Below are positions 19,138 through 28,700 of a DNA stretch of 49,125 nucleotides, one piece after another; the first letter of the stretch is position 1; each line of letters starts with the position of its first letter. The position numbers and the translations under genes are program-made. Below the pieces are notes generated by a model, which saw only the letters and a program-made list of their open reading frames with translations, made no database searches and was not told the origin of the DNA. The DNA comes from Planctomycetota bacterium (GTDB taxonomy: Bacteria > Planctomycetota > Phycisphaerae > WQYP01): the NCBI GenBank assembly GCA_021818445.1, contig JAKAEB010000029.1, positions 1-49,125 on the forward strand, written 5' to 3'.

Positions 19138-20463
19138 TCAACCCCCAACGGGCGAGCCATGCGGTATGGTACCCAAAAGTCGCTGCGCGTATTGAAGGCT
19201 CGACCCCCTCTTGCTCATAAGCGCCAACCGCCCGCGCTCGGCCATCGCCTTGGCACCCGCCGTGTCCAGAAGCCAATTTCGCAGGATCGCCTGAAGCCCG
19301 GCGGCATCGCATATCTGCTCAGCCCCGCCCACCTCGAGAAGCAACGCGGTTACTTCTGCAAAATTCCATGTATGGGGGCCAAAACAGACCGGCTTAGTTA
19401 AAGCCACCGCCTCAATCATGTCGCTGCCCCCCAGAGGCACCAGAGACCGACCCGAAAATATGGCGGCCGACAGTGCATAAGCCTTTTTCAATTCGCCAAA
19501 TGTATCCAGCATGACTATCTGGTCCGCCGACAAGTCCGCATGCGGGCCACCATCTGGCCTCGCAGTTCGTCGCAACGGCGAAAACCCTCGGCGGCGGATG
19601 GCGTCCTCCACTTGGGCGTAAACCTCCGGCTTGCGGGGTGCCATACATAAACGCAAGTTCGCAAAGTGCGGTACCAAAGCCGCGTAGGCGTCAAGCAACG
19701 CCTCCTCTTCGCCCGGGCCTGTCGATCCGGCCGTAAAAAGCCAATGTTCAGGGCGGATGCCCAGCGCCGCGGCCATCGTCGCAGTGCCGGCAATCTGTGG
19801 GGAAAAATCTGCCGTATCGTATTTGATGGTCGGCAAAACGGTCATGCGCGACGGATCGGCACCTAATGCCAGAAAGCGCTTGCCAATATCGGCACTTTGT
19901 ACACCCATGTGCCGGACATGCCGCAGCATGCGTCGCATAATCGGTTTAACGACGGCATAGCGGCGGAAACTGCGCTCCGTCATGCGTCCATTGATAATAT
20001 CCACGGGGATTTGGCGTCTTTGGCAAGCCGCCATAAAATTCGGCCATATTTCAAGTTCTATAAGCCCGGCAACACTGGGGCGCACGGCGTCGAGAAATCG
20101 GTTTACAGAGAAGGAAAAATCCAGCGGATAGCGCAGCACCACAACCCGCGACGTGCCGGGTGGATAAACTTTTAATGCACGTGCCATTCCGGTGTCGGTC
20201 GTCACCGTTACTACCACCTGAATATCATCAGCCAGTTGCAAAATGTCATCGATCAGGGCGGCAGAAGAGGCAAGTTCGCCGACGGAAACGCAGTGAATCA
20301 GCACGCGGCGGCCATCGGACGAGATGGCCGCCCGCTCTGCCGGGGACAATTTGCCCAGCCGTCCGGCCCATCCCCGGCGGTATTTGCCCGTACGCCAACT
20401 GCGCACCAATAACCACGGTAAGGATACCGTAAGGGCTATGAGATAAATCAGATCAAAAAAGAT
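19138..20463 (-). CDS. waaA: 3-deoxy-D-manno-octulosonic acid (Kdo) transferase, apparent AUC start
   Basis: A GT30 enzyme that adds Kdo to lipid A at the inner membrane. It contains HCVSVGELASS, with the Glu corresponding to the catalytic base of the family, then IELEIWPNF, NGRMTERS, AGSTGPGEEEALLDAY, and a C-terminal half with SGRSLVPLGGSDMIEA. The typical N-terminal membrane anchor (FFDLIYLIALTVSLPWLL, then RSWRTGKYRRGW) is in frame upstream of any normal start, and a stop lies two codons before it. The first usable codon is ATC (20463), preceded by GAGGTG at ~7 nt; the alternatives are TTG at 20409, which deletes the anchor, or a one-base error in the T6 run. Confidence 0.88.
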   Translation of the reverse strand: MFFDLIYLIALTVSLPWLLVRSWRTGKYRRGWAGRLGKLSPAERAAISSDGRRVLIHCVSVGELASSAALIDDILQLADDIQVVVTVTTDTGMARALKVYPPGTSRVVVLRYPLDFSFSVNRFLDAVRPSVAGLIELEIWPNFMAACQRRQIPVDIINGRMTERSFRRYAVVKPIMRRMLRHVRHMGVQSADIGKRFLALGADPSRMTVLPTIKYDTADFSPQIAGTATMAAALGIRPEHWLFTAGSTGPGEEEALLDAYAALVPHFANLRLCMAPRKPEVYAQVEDAIRRRGFSPLRRTARPDGGPHADLSADQIVMLDTFGELKKAYALSAAIFSGRSLVPLGGSDMIEAVALTKPVCFGPHTWNFAEVTALLLEVGGAEQICDAAGLQAILRNWLLDTAGAKAMAERGRLALMSKRGSSLQYAQRLLGTIPHGSPVGG

Positions 20464-20616
20464 GTTTCAACACCTCGGGCAATTCTTACACCTCTTAATC
20501 AACGTTTGCAGCAGGGAGAAGAGATCATATTTCCGCGCCAATCAATATATTTAATTCGACGCCAATTGACGGCAAAATCAGCCATCAGAAATCCCGTATT
20601 CGCCACGTTCTCCGGA

Positions 20617-21204
20617 TCACCGCTTCTCACGCTGATTTAATATCCAATCACGCAATTGCTTCATTTCACGGGCCGTGGGTGATCGACTTGACGGTGCGGA
20701 CGATGGTAGCTGCGCCGATCGGCGGCGGAGGTTGCTTCGACTGGGCAGCGTTTTTGCGCAGTCGGGTTTTGGCGCTTCGTCGATGCCGGAGTGCAAATGC
20801 GCAGACTGCCCGGGCTGACTTTGCGCACGACGCGGTCGCTTGACCTTGCCATGTGCTGATTCGGGCGTTTTTGCCACGGGGGCGGCTGAGGCGGGTTTTT
20901 CGCCTATCGGCCATTGAAATGCGATCCGGTAAAGCTTTTTCCCTTTAGGGGGGATACTTGGATAAATGCGACGCAGTTCGGCTATCAGTTCCGCCAAATT
21001 ATTAAAGCCGTCCGCGAGGGCGTCCGCATCGGTCAGCTCACTCATATCGTCAATGACATCCACGCCTGTAATCAGCATTCGCCCCAAGCCCGGGGTAAAA
21101 CTCACCTGGCCAACACTTACGATCGGGCGCGTCCAAAAGCGAAGCGTCTGGCGTTTTTTGCCATCTCGAACCAGCTTCACCAGATGTTTTTTAAGTAACA
21201 GCAT
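20617..21204 (-). CDS. ASCH-domain protein with a basic low-complexity tail
   Basis: About 195 residues from the ATG at 21204. The N-terminal ~90 residues (LLLKKHLVKLVRDGKKRQTLRFW, then VGQVSFTPGLGRMLITGV) resemble the ASCH domain, a PUA-like fold thought to bind RNA or modified nucleotides. The second half is rich in Lys, Arg, Pro, Ser and Gln, ends EMKQLRDWILNQREKR and is probably disordered. It is downstream of rpsA but separated from it by a strong terminator. The start is uncertain; no clear ribosome binding site is seen. The function is unknown. Confidence 0.7.
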   Translation of the reverse strand: MLLLKKHLVKLVRDGKKRQTLRFWTRPIVSVGQVSFTPGLGRMLITGVDVIDDMSELTDADALADGFNNLAELIAELRRIYPSIPPKGKKLYRIAFQWPIGEKPASAAPVAKTPESAHGKVKRPRRAQSQPGQSAHLHSGIDEAPKPDCAKTLPSRSNLRRRSAQLPSSAPSSRSPTAREMKQLRDWILNQREKR

Positions 21205-21256
21205 GATATAAGGATAAACCAGCACCCACAGGTTGACCACATGGCGATAACTGGCG

Positions 21257-21291
21257 AAAAAAAAAGACGCCGGGCGCGCACGCCCGGCGTC
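21257..21291 (-). terminator. Intrinsic terminator of rpsA
   Basis: On the minus strand, an 11-bp perfect stem GACGCCGGGCG/CGCCCGGCGTC (21266-21276 with 21281-21291) with a 4-nt loop is followed by nine consecutive T (the A run 21257-21265 on the plus strand). It lies 28 bp after the rpsA stop. This is a textbook rho-independent terminator. Confidence 0.95.
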
Positions 21292-21318
21292 GATGCACAC
21301 AAGTCAATGGGGAAAGCG

Positions 21319-23031
21319 TCAGCTTTCCAAACCGCCGCGATATTTCCGCGGACGATCCTCTTCGGTGGCCTCCGGCTCATCGGATGGACCGCCTTGAACG
21401 CGCTTAAGCGAAAGCCCAATTTTGCGATCGTCCATATCGACGCGAAGAATTTTGACTTCCAATTCGTCGCCGAGCTTTACCATATCCTGCGGGTTTTCCA
21501 CCTTGTCTTCTGAAAGTTCGCTGATATGCAGCAGACCTTCCAAGCCCGGCTCCAATTCAAGGAATACGCCAAAGTTGGTAATTTTGGTTACCTTTCCGCG
21601 AACAATCATGCCTGGGCGGTAGTTGGTCGGGATGGCATGAATCCACGGGTCTTCGGTCAACTGCTTCATACCCAGCGCGACACGGTTCTTATCCTGATCC
21701 ACACTTAGAACCACGCACTGCACCACATCGCCCTTCTTGAGTTGTTCACTGGGATGGGCGATTTTCTTCGTCCAGCTCATATCTGTGACGTGCAGCAGAC
21801 CGTCGATACCTTCCTCAATTTCGATAAACGCTCCGTAGTTGGCTACGTTGCGCACCTTTCCGGTAACGACGGTTCCCGCCGGATATTTATCGGCCAGGAC
21901 AGTCCACGGATTGGCTTCCGTCTGCTTGATGCCAAGGCTGATTTCCTGTTTTGCCTTGTTTACCTCAAGGATTACCACATCCACCTCTTCACCCACGGAA
22001 AGCATCTCGCCGGGGTGATTGATGCGTTTGGTCCAGCTCATCTCGGAGATGTGAACCAGTCCTTCGACGCCCTCTTCAAGTTTTACAAATGCGCCGTAGG
22101 TGGTGATGTTGGTCACCTGCCCCTTAACCCGGGTGCCGACGGGGTATTTCTCGTCGGCATGTTCCCATGGCGAGGCATGCTTTTGTTTCAGGCCCAAGGC
22201 GATCTTTTCCTTTTCCCGATCGACACTGAGCACCATCACTTCAACTTCCTGTTCCAGCTTCAGTACGTCGCTGGGCCGATTAACCCGGCCCCAGCTCATA
22301 TCCGTGATGTGCAGCAAGCCGTCCACGCCGCCAAGATCGATGAAGGCACCAAAATCAGCAAAGTTTTTCACAATGCCATGGCGCAACTGTCCCACTTCAA
22401 GGTCGTCAAACACCTTCTGTTTAGCCTCAGAACGTTGGCGTTCCATAAATTTGCGGCGACTGATGACGATATTGCGCCGCTCAAGGTCGATTTTCAATAT
22501 TTCTGCCTCAACCGTGCGGTTGATAAACTCTCCAATTTCCCCTGGTCGGCGCACATCCACCTGCGATGCGGGCAAAAATACCGGCACGCCGATATCCACC
22601 AGCAGGCCGCCCTTAATCTTGCGGATCACCTTACCACTGACCGGGTCGCCTTCCTTCTTGGTGTTGACGATGGTTTCCCATCCGCGGATTCGATCGGCCT
22701 TGCGTTTGGAAATTTGCACCAGGCCGTTTTCAGACTCCACCTGCTCCAGCAGTACGACCACCTCATCACCGACCTCGACATCGGCGGGATCGTCAAATTC
22801 ACGTGAAAGCGACAACACACCTTCACTTTTCAGGCCGATTTCCAAAATGACATCATCACCGCGAATGTTGACGATTTTGCCTGTCAGGAGTGAGCCATTG
22901 GCAAAGGTCTTGCCGGAATTTTCCAGCATGGTGTCGATGTTGACGTCGCCACCTTCGTAAAGGTCTTTGACCTGATCGTTGCCTGCCTGGCTGTCGAGGC
23001 CCAATTCCTTGAGCAGTGCGTAATTAACCAT
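21319..23031 (-). CDS. rpsA: 30S ribosomal protein S1
   Basis: 570 residues with six tandem S1/OB-fold RNA-binding domains, close to the E. coli S1 length. The repeated signature G-x-F-V/I-x-L-x-x-G-x-x-G-L-x-H-I/V appears as FGAFIDLGGVDGLLHI, YGAFVKLEEGVEGLVHI, YGAFIEIEEGIDGLLHV and FGVFLELEPGLEGLLHI; the two N-terminal domains are more divergent and bind the ribosome in homologues. It docks mRNA leaders onto the 30S subunit. The ATG at 23031 has AAAGGTG upstream. Its 3' end is set by the terminator at 21257-21291. Confidence 0.97.
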   Translation of the reverse strand: MVNYALLKELGLDSQAGNDQVKDLYEGGDVNIDTMLENSGKTFANGSLLTGKIVNIRGDDVILEIGLKSEGVLSLSREFDDPADVEVGDEVVVLLEQVESENGLVQISKRKADRIRGWETIVNTKKEGDPVSGKVIRKIKGGLLVDIGVPVFLPASQVDVRRPGEIGEFINRTVEAEILKIDLERRNIVISRRKFMERQRSEAKQKVFDDLEVGQLRHGIVKNFADFGAFIDLGGVDGLLHITDMSWGRVNRPSDVLKLEQEVEVMVLSVDREKEKIALGLKQKHASPWEHADEKYPVGTRVKGQVTNITTYGAFVKLEEGVEGLVHISEMSWTKRINHPGEMLSVGEEVDVVILEVNKAKQEISLGIKQTEANPWTVLADKYPAGTVVTGKVRNVANYGAFIEIEEGIDGLLHVTDMSWTKKIAHPSEQLKKGDVVQCVVLSVDQDKNRVALGMKQLTEDPWIHAIPTNYRPGMIVRGKVTKITNFGVFLELEPGLEGLLHISELSEDKVENPQDMVKLGDELEVKILRVDMDDRKIGLSLKRVQGGPSDEPEATEEDRPRKYRGGLES

Positions 23032-23371
23032 AAGTGATATTCACCTTTCCTCGCCGCTTGCATTCCGCGCCGTTTCACACCATTTTGGCTGAGTTTGACT
23101 GTCGAATGGCAAAAGGGATGGAAAAAAGGGCATTTCGAATTTTATGCGGCAACCAAACACTGATCGCAGCAACTGCACCGAAACTTCGCAGCTATCTCCC
23201 GCCGAAGCGGCCGCCAGATCAGGCCTCCGCCCGGGTGGAGATAGAACTGGAAGTATACCGGCCAATGAAAATCACGCAAATTGAAGAATTCGGCGGACTG
23301 AAAGCGAAGAAATTAATCAGGATCGGTGGCTATTTACGCGTTTCGGCATTTAAGGTCACCCATGAATGGGG
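23032..23371. other. Intergenic region upstream of rpsA
   Basis: About 340 bp. Frames on both strands (for example plus 23034-23375) have no ribosome binding site or recognisable family and I regard them as non-coding. It should contain the rpsA promoter and the S1 leader, and the transcription end of the XylR-type gene's opposite flank. I see no convincing promoter or terminator sequence. Confidence 0.4.
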
Positions 23372-24568
23372 TTAACCGAACCGGACGCGGCGGTGGGCGT
23401 CACGGTACGCCAGCGGCGTCATTTTATGATGCCGTCGGAACGACTCGCTGAAAAGCTGAGCCGAACTGAAGCCGACGCGCCGGGCTATCTCGCCGACAGA
23501 ACTTTGGGTTGAAGCAAGCAAATCGCAGGCGCGGGTCATTCGCTGACGCCGCATTTCCTCGCCCGGTCGCCGACCGATACTCCTCTTGAAGCGGGTTTCC
23601 AGCGTCGTCCGCGACGTGTTCAGTGCGTGCATTAATTGTTTAATATTAACACCTTCGTGGAGATGATCGCGGATATAACTCGTTGCCCGCCGAACGAGCG
23701 GATCGTCGGCGGCCACCGTGTCGGTCGACTGGCGGGAAATAATCAGATGTGGCGGGATCAAAATCTGTGGCACCCGCCGGGATGAAACGCCGGCCCGCCT
23801 TTCAAGCAAAGTCAGCAGCAGCCGCATGGCCTTGTAACCGATCCGTTCGTCCTGCAGTTGCATGCTGGATATGTGCGGTCTGCGCATCTGCGTGTACATC
23901 TGGTCATCGTCCACGCCCAGGACGGCGGCCTGCTCCGGCACCGGCACGCCGGCGTGCTGGCAAGATTCAATAACACTCGCTGCGATCGTGTCGTTAGCGC
24001 AGAAAATTGCCATTGGCGCACCCCCTTCGCCTACGAGACGGCTCGTTAGTGCATCGGCGGCAGCCGCAAGATCCCACGATGTGGAATCGTCGTAGGTGAT
24101 CTCCGCCACCGATTTACCGCGCGATGACAAAGCGTCGCGAAACCCCTGAAGGCGAAGGTTGGACCAATGGAAATGCTTGTAGCCAAAATACAGATATCGA
24201 TTAAAACCACGATGCAAAAAATATTCAGCAGCGTGGCGGCCGACCAGCACATCATCGGTAATTACACGCGGAAGTGGGGGTGGGAAGATTTCTCCGGATG
24301 TGTCAACCGTGGGTAACCTGCATCCTTTGAATTTTACCGGCAGACGAAGCGAAGGCAGGCATGCCCCCAGCAGCACGGCGTCGAATTTGGGCCGCCTTGA
24401 CTTGAATACCAATTCGCTTTGCAGATGGTCGCAATGGTACAGGTGGATGTAAGTGAATGCCTCAATCGCGGTTATGGCACCTCGCAAAATTTTGCGGTTA
24501 TAGCTCAGGGCAAAATTAGCCACCATTACGATTCTCAAATCTTTCTGTACGCTGAGAGTTTTGGACAA
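23372..24568 (-). CDS. XylR-type transcriptional regulator (LacI-like sensor plus AraC DNA-binding domain)
   Basis: About 398 residues. The N-terminal ~280 residues are a periplasmic-binding-protein/LacI-like sugar sensor (RIVMVANFALSYNRKILRG, RHAAEYFLHRGFNRYLYFGY, AIFCANDTIAASVIESC, AVLGVDDDQM). Two AraC-type helix-turn-helices follow (VNIKQLMHALNTSRTTLETRF and VGEIARRVGFSSAQLFSESF). This is the architecture of E. coli XylR. No ATG fits; TTG at 24568 has AAGGG 8 nt upstream and begins 13 residues before the domain. It is divergent from the AraC-type gene and probably controls the sugar locus at 24796-30709. Confidence 0.85.
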   Translation of the reverse strand: MSKTLSVQKDLRIVMVANFALSYNRKILRGAITAIEAFTYIHLYHCDHLQSELVFKSRRPKFDAVLLGACLPSLRLPVKFKGCRLPTVDTSGEIFPPPLPRVITDDVLVGRHAAEYFLHRGFNRYLYFGYKHFHWSNLRLQGFRDALSSRGKSVAEITYDDSTSWDLAAAADALTSRLVGEGGAPMAIFCANDTIAASVIESCQHAGVPVPEQAAVLGVDDDQMYTQMRRPHISSMQLQDERIGYKAMRLLLTLLERRAGVSSRRVPQILIPPHLIISRQSTDTVAADDPLVRRATSYIRDHLHEGVNIKQLMHALNTSRTTLETRFKRSIGRRPGEEMRRQRMTRACDLLASTQSSVGEIARRVGFSSAQLFSESFRRHHKMTPLAYRDAHRRVRFG

Positions 24569-24640
24569 GATGGCCGCCCTTAAAATTGGAATCGTATTAA
24601 AACGGTGATGAGACCCCAAGGAAAAACACCATGCTGATGG

Positions 24641-24668
24641 AGTATAACCCATTTGCCGACGGTATACT
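24641..24668. promoter_or_regulatory. Inverted repeat between the two regulator genes (possible operator A)
   Basis: AGTATAACC (24641-24649) and GGTATACT (24661-24668) form an imperfect dyad about 28 bp long. A similar dyad, TTTATACC and GGTATAAA with similar spacing, lies at 30741-30769 before another gene, and an isolated TTTATACCCAA occurs at 24723. A shared regulator is inferred, not shown. Confidence 0.35.
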
Positions 24669-24795
24669 TTCAACGCGCATGCGCTTTCTGCAAGCCCGGG
24701 CGGGCAGTGCGCCAGCGATTGGTTTATACCCAACAGCCATGGTCCGCCGGTGGTCAGCGGCAGGCGTCGGAATGCAGCGTGGAGGTATCGGCAAT

Positions 24796-25689
24796 ATGGC
24801 GCAGCGAGAGACTAAAATACCTCATATCCGTGAAGGTTTCCCGGGGCAGCGAATGGTGGTTCTACCCCGGCCCACGCTGGAAAAATTACTCGCTGCCGAT
24901 TTACCGATAAAAATGGTGCCTTCGGATATTGGGTATTTCCCAGATGCCGCAGGGCACCACATTGCGCGTCCCGACGGTTGCCCGCAAAGCATATTCATAC
25001 TGTGTGTTCGTGGCGAAGGGTGGGTCATGACGGGGGGCCGCAAGCGACAGGTTGTCCCCGGGCAGTTGATAACTTTGCTGCCCCATACACCGCACTTTTA
25101 CGGATCTGATAACGGATGGACGATCTATTGGGTGCATGCGGCTGGAATCCGCACGGCGTACTTCACAACCATGTTGTCCCATCGGGGGCTGCTGCCTGTT
25201 ATGGAATTGCCAACCTATCTGAAATTGATACCGCACTTTGAAGAAATACTTGAACATCTTTCGATGGGCTATTCCAACAGTCATGCGGTTGTAGCCATGA
25301 TGGCCCTCGGGCATCTGCTGGCCAGCATCGTCACCGATGGCCGTTCGGTTGGTGCCATCCCCTCCGCAGAGCAGCGTGTGCGGTTGGCGGCTGCCAATCT
25401 GCGATCGAATTGGCAACGTTCGGTGTCGGTGCCGGAACTTTCAAAGGCGTGCAATTTGTCTACCTCTCATTTCAGCGGATTATTCAAAAAAATCACCGGT
25501 TATTCGCCGCTGGATTATTTATTGCGGGCAAGGATGCAGCGGGCCGCGGAGATGATGGATAACACCGCGTGGCCACTCAAACGGATTGCGATGGAAGCCG
25601 GGTTTGGCGATCCGCTCTACTTTTCGCGCGTTTTTCGGCGCATATACAAATTGTCGCCTACGGAATATCGGCAGCGCCCCAAAGGCTGA
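24796..25689 (+). CDS. AraC-family transcriptional regulator
   Basis: 297 residues. The start at 24796 is chosen for GGAGG at 24781-24785. An N-terminal cupin-like ligand-binding domain (SIFILCVRGEGWVMTGGRKRQV, LITLLPHTPHFYGSDNGWTIYWVHA) precedes two helix-turn-helix motifs (VSVPELSKACNLSTSHFSGLF; PLKRIAMEAGFGDPLYFSRVF) ending with the usual SPTEYRQ. It most likely activates the downstream DUF5107 and transporter genes in response to a sugar. The longer open frame back to 24631 has no ribosome binding site and no domain. Confidence 0.9.
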   Translation: MAQRETKIPHIREGFPGQRMVVLPRPTLEKLLAADLPIKMVPSDIGYFPDAAGHHIARPDGCPQSIFILCVRGEGWVMTGGRKRQVVPGQLITLLPHTPHFYGSDNGWTIYWVHAAGIRTAYFTTMLSHRGLLPVMELPTYLKLIPHFEEILEHLSMGYSNSHAVVAMMALGHLLASIVTDGRSVGAIPSAEQRVRLAAANLRSNWQRSVSVPELSKACNLSTSHFSGLFKKITGYSPLDYLLRARMQRAAEMMDNTAWPLKRIAMEAGFGDPLYFSRVFRRIYKLSPTEYRQRPKG

Positions 25690-25768
25690 TAATGCCAGTC
25701 CGGCGGCATCAGTGAATCGTCCATACGGCAAGGCGGTTCGGCTATTCCCATTTTGCCCTATTGCCGGG

Positions 25769-28700
25769 ATGCTCTACGACCAGAATGAATTACCATACGC
25801 CAGGAATGCGACCTTGAAACAGCTTACTCTGCCTCCGGCACCACAGAGTCTGTCCGGCCCCGTAAAGGCATGGTCAGAACCTGTTTTCATCGATACCTAT
25901 CTGCCATCGTTACCGGATAAAAATCCGATGTTTCTTGAAAAGCGCGTCTATCAAGGCAGCAGCGGGAAGGTTTACCCTCTGCCGGTAATCGATAGCGTGT
26001 CCACTTCGGCGGTTGCCAGAAGTTGGCAGGCGCTCCATATTGAAAACGAATTTATCCGCCTCATGATTTTGCCGGAAATTGGCGGCCGCATCCATGTAGG
26101 GGTGGACAAAACCAATGGCTACGATTTCTTTTATCGGCAAAATGTCATTAAACCGGCACTGGTGGGTTTGGCCGGTCCGTGGATTTCCGGTGGCGTGGAA
26201 TTCAATTGGCCACAACATCACCGGCCGGCCACCTTTATGCCGGTGGAATGGAGTATAGAGGAAGCGCCCGACGGGTCGCGCACGGTGTGGCTTGGCGACC
26301 ATGACCCGCTTTCCCATCTCAAGGGTATGCACGGGGTATGTTTGCGCCCCGGAGTGGCGCGGATGGAATTGCGCGTGCGATTAACCAATCGCACGTTAAT
26401 TCCGCAATCTTTTCTCTGGTGGGCCAACGTCGGTGTGCATGTTCACGAGCATTACCAATCATTCTTTCCACCGGATGTACATTTCGTCGCGGACCATGCG
26501 CGGCGGGCCATCAGTGAATACCCCCTCTGCACCGGTCACTATTATGGTGTCAACTATGGCCAGCGAGTGAAGAATGGAATTCCTGATGATCAAAGACCAT
26601 CGGTTTATCCCCCATCTTCTCAATATCCGCCCAATGATTTGAGCTGGTATGCCAACATCCCGGTACCCACCAGCTACATGGCGGTTGGATCACAATACGA
26701 TTTCAGCGGCGGTTATGATCACCGGGCGCAGGCGGGACTGGTAAGCGTGGCAGACCATCATATTGCCCCGGGCAAAAAGCAGTGGACGTGGGGCAATTCT
26801 GATTTTGGCCACGCTTGGAACCGGCATCTTACCGATTCAGACGGCCCGTATATCGAACTGATGACCGGGGTATTCACCGACAACCAGCCCGATTTCTCCT
26901 TTCTCGCACCCGGCGAAACGCGCCGATTTGTGCAATATTGGTACCCAATAAAAAAAATCGGCCCACCGGTCGCCGCCAATGAGCATGCCGCCGTGCACAT
27001 ATCGGCTCAGCGTGACGGAATTTTAATCGGCGTGGCAGTCGTAGAAGCACAGGGGGAACTGGAGCTTGAACTCCTGTCCGGCGGCCGGCAGGTACTGTGT
27101 CGGAAGTTAAGCGCCCGTCCCGCTTCGCCATGGGTTGAGCAAACGTCGCTTGCGTCGTCGCTGCTGTCGCAGGCGTGGGGTATGCGCCTCACCCATGCCG
27201 ACGGCCGGGTATTACTTAGCTACGATGCCCCGTCCCCAACCCCGGCCAGTTCACCGTCGATTGCGACTGAGCCGCCAGCACCGGAGAAAGTCGCCACCAA
27301 TGACGAACTTTACGTTATCGGCATGCACCTTGATCAGTACCGCCATGCGACTCGCTATCCGGAAACTTATTGGCGGGAGGCCCTCAGACGCGATGCCGGT
27401 GATTGCCGCTGTCTCAATGCCATGGGGTTATGGCATTTGAAGCGCGGCGAATTTGCAGATGCGGCAGGGCATTTTCAGCGGGCCATTCGACGGCTCACGC
27501 GCTTTAATAATAATCCCTACGACGGCGAGCCTTATTACCATCTGGGACTGGCGCTCACCTATCTGGCGCGACCGGATGATGCGTATGATGCATTCTTCAA
27601 AGCCACCTGGAATCGGGCGTGGACGGGGCCTGCGCAACTGGAAATGGCGCGGATTGCATCGGCACGCGGGCAATGGCATACCGCTTTGCAGCATTGTGAC
27701 GGAGCGCTTCGATCAGAACCTGAAAACATCGCTGCCCTATGTCTTAAAGTTTTAATGCTTCGGAAATTAGACCACTCGGCGGAAGCAAGTCACTGCCTGC
27801 ATTTGGCGCTTGAACTGGACCCGCTTGACGCATTGGCACGCTACTTGGCGACCGAGTCATCGCTTTTGCCTATCAACGTGCGTCTGGATGCGGCGCATGA
27901 TCTGGCACGTGCCGGGCTGTTCCATGAATCGCTGCAATTGCTGGACAGAGGTCCGTCGCACGAGGAATACGGTGCCGAGGCAATTTGGCTCTACACACGG
28001 GCCTATTTTCACCAGCGAGCGGGTATGAAAGTGCAGGCAACCGAACTGTTTGCTCGTGCTGCCGCGACTGGTGTCGACTGGTGTTTTCCATCGCGTCTGG
28101 AGGAAATTGCAGTCCTGCAGGCCGCCATCAGTGCCGCCCCCGGCGACGGAGCCGCAAGGCTCCTGCTGGGCAATTTGTATTACGACCGCAAACGCCATCA
28201 GGAGGCAGCACAACTTTGGGAGCAGTCTGCCACTCTTCGTCCCCAAGACGCCCTCGTGTGGCGGAATTTGGGAATCGCCCGTTGCAATGTGCAGCATGAT
28301 GCGGCGGCCGCCCGGCAGGCCTACCGGCGTGCCAGAGAATGCGATCCCGATGATGCCCGCGTCTTCTTTGAAGCCGATCAACTCGCCAAGGCCGTCGGAG
28401 TGCCAATTTCTCAGCGCCTGGCGGATATGGAGTCTCATCGTGATTTGGTCGCCAAACGCGACGATCTGTCTCTGGAATATATTTCGTTATTGAATCAAGC
28501 GGGTCGGTGGCATGAAGCATTGGAGATGCTTCTCCAACGCGATTTTCAGCCGTGGGAGGGGGGCGAAGGTCAGGTACTGGCGCAGTTTGTGCGTGCCCGT
28601 GTGCTGGCGGGTGAGGAACTGTTGGAAAGCGGCCAACCTCAATTGGCCATGGAGGCCTTTTCCAGCACGCTGCGACCGCCGGAAAACCTTGGGGAAACAT

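Noticed and set aside
21742-22806. Open frame of 354 codons opposite rpsA
   Set aside because: It mirrors the repeated S1 domains; codon structure belongs to the minus-strand gene.
24675-24684. Palindrome GCGCATGCGC as an operator
   Set aside because: A 10-bp GC palindrome alone is too common in this GC-rich sequence.
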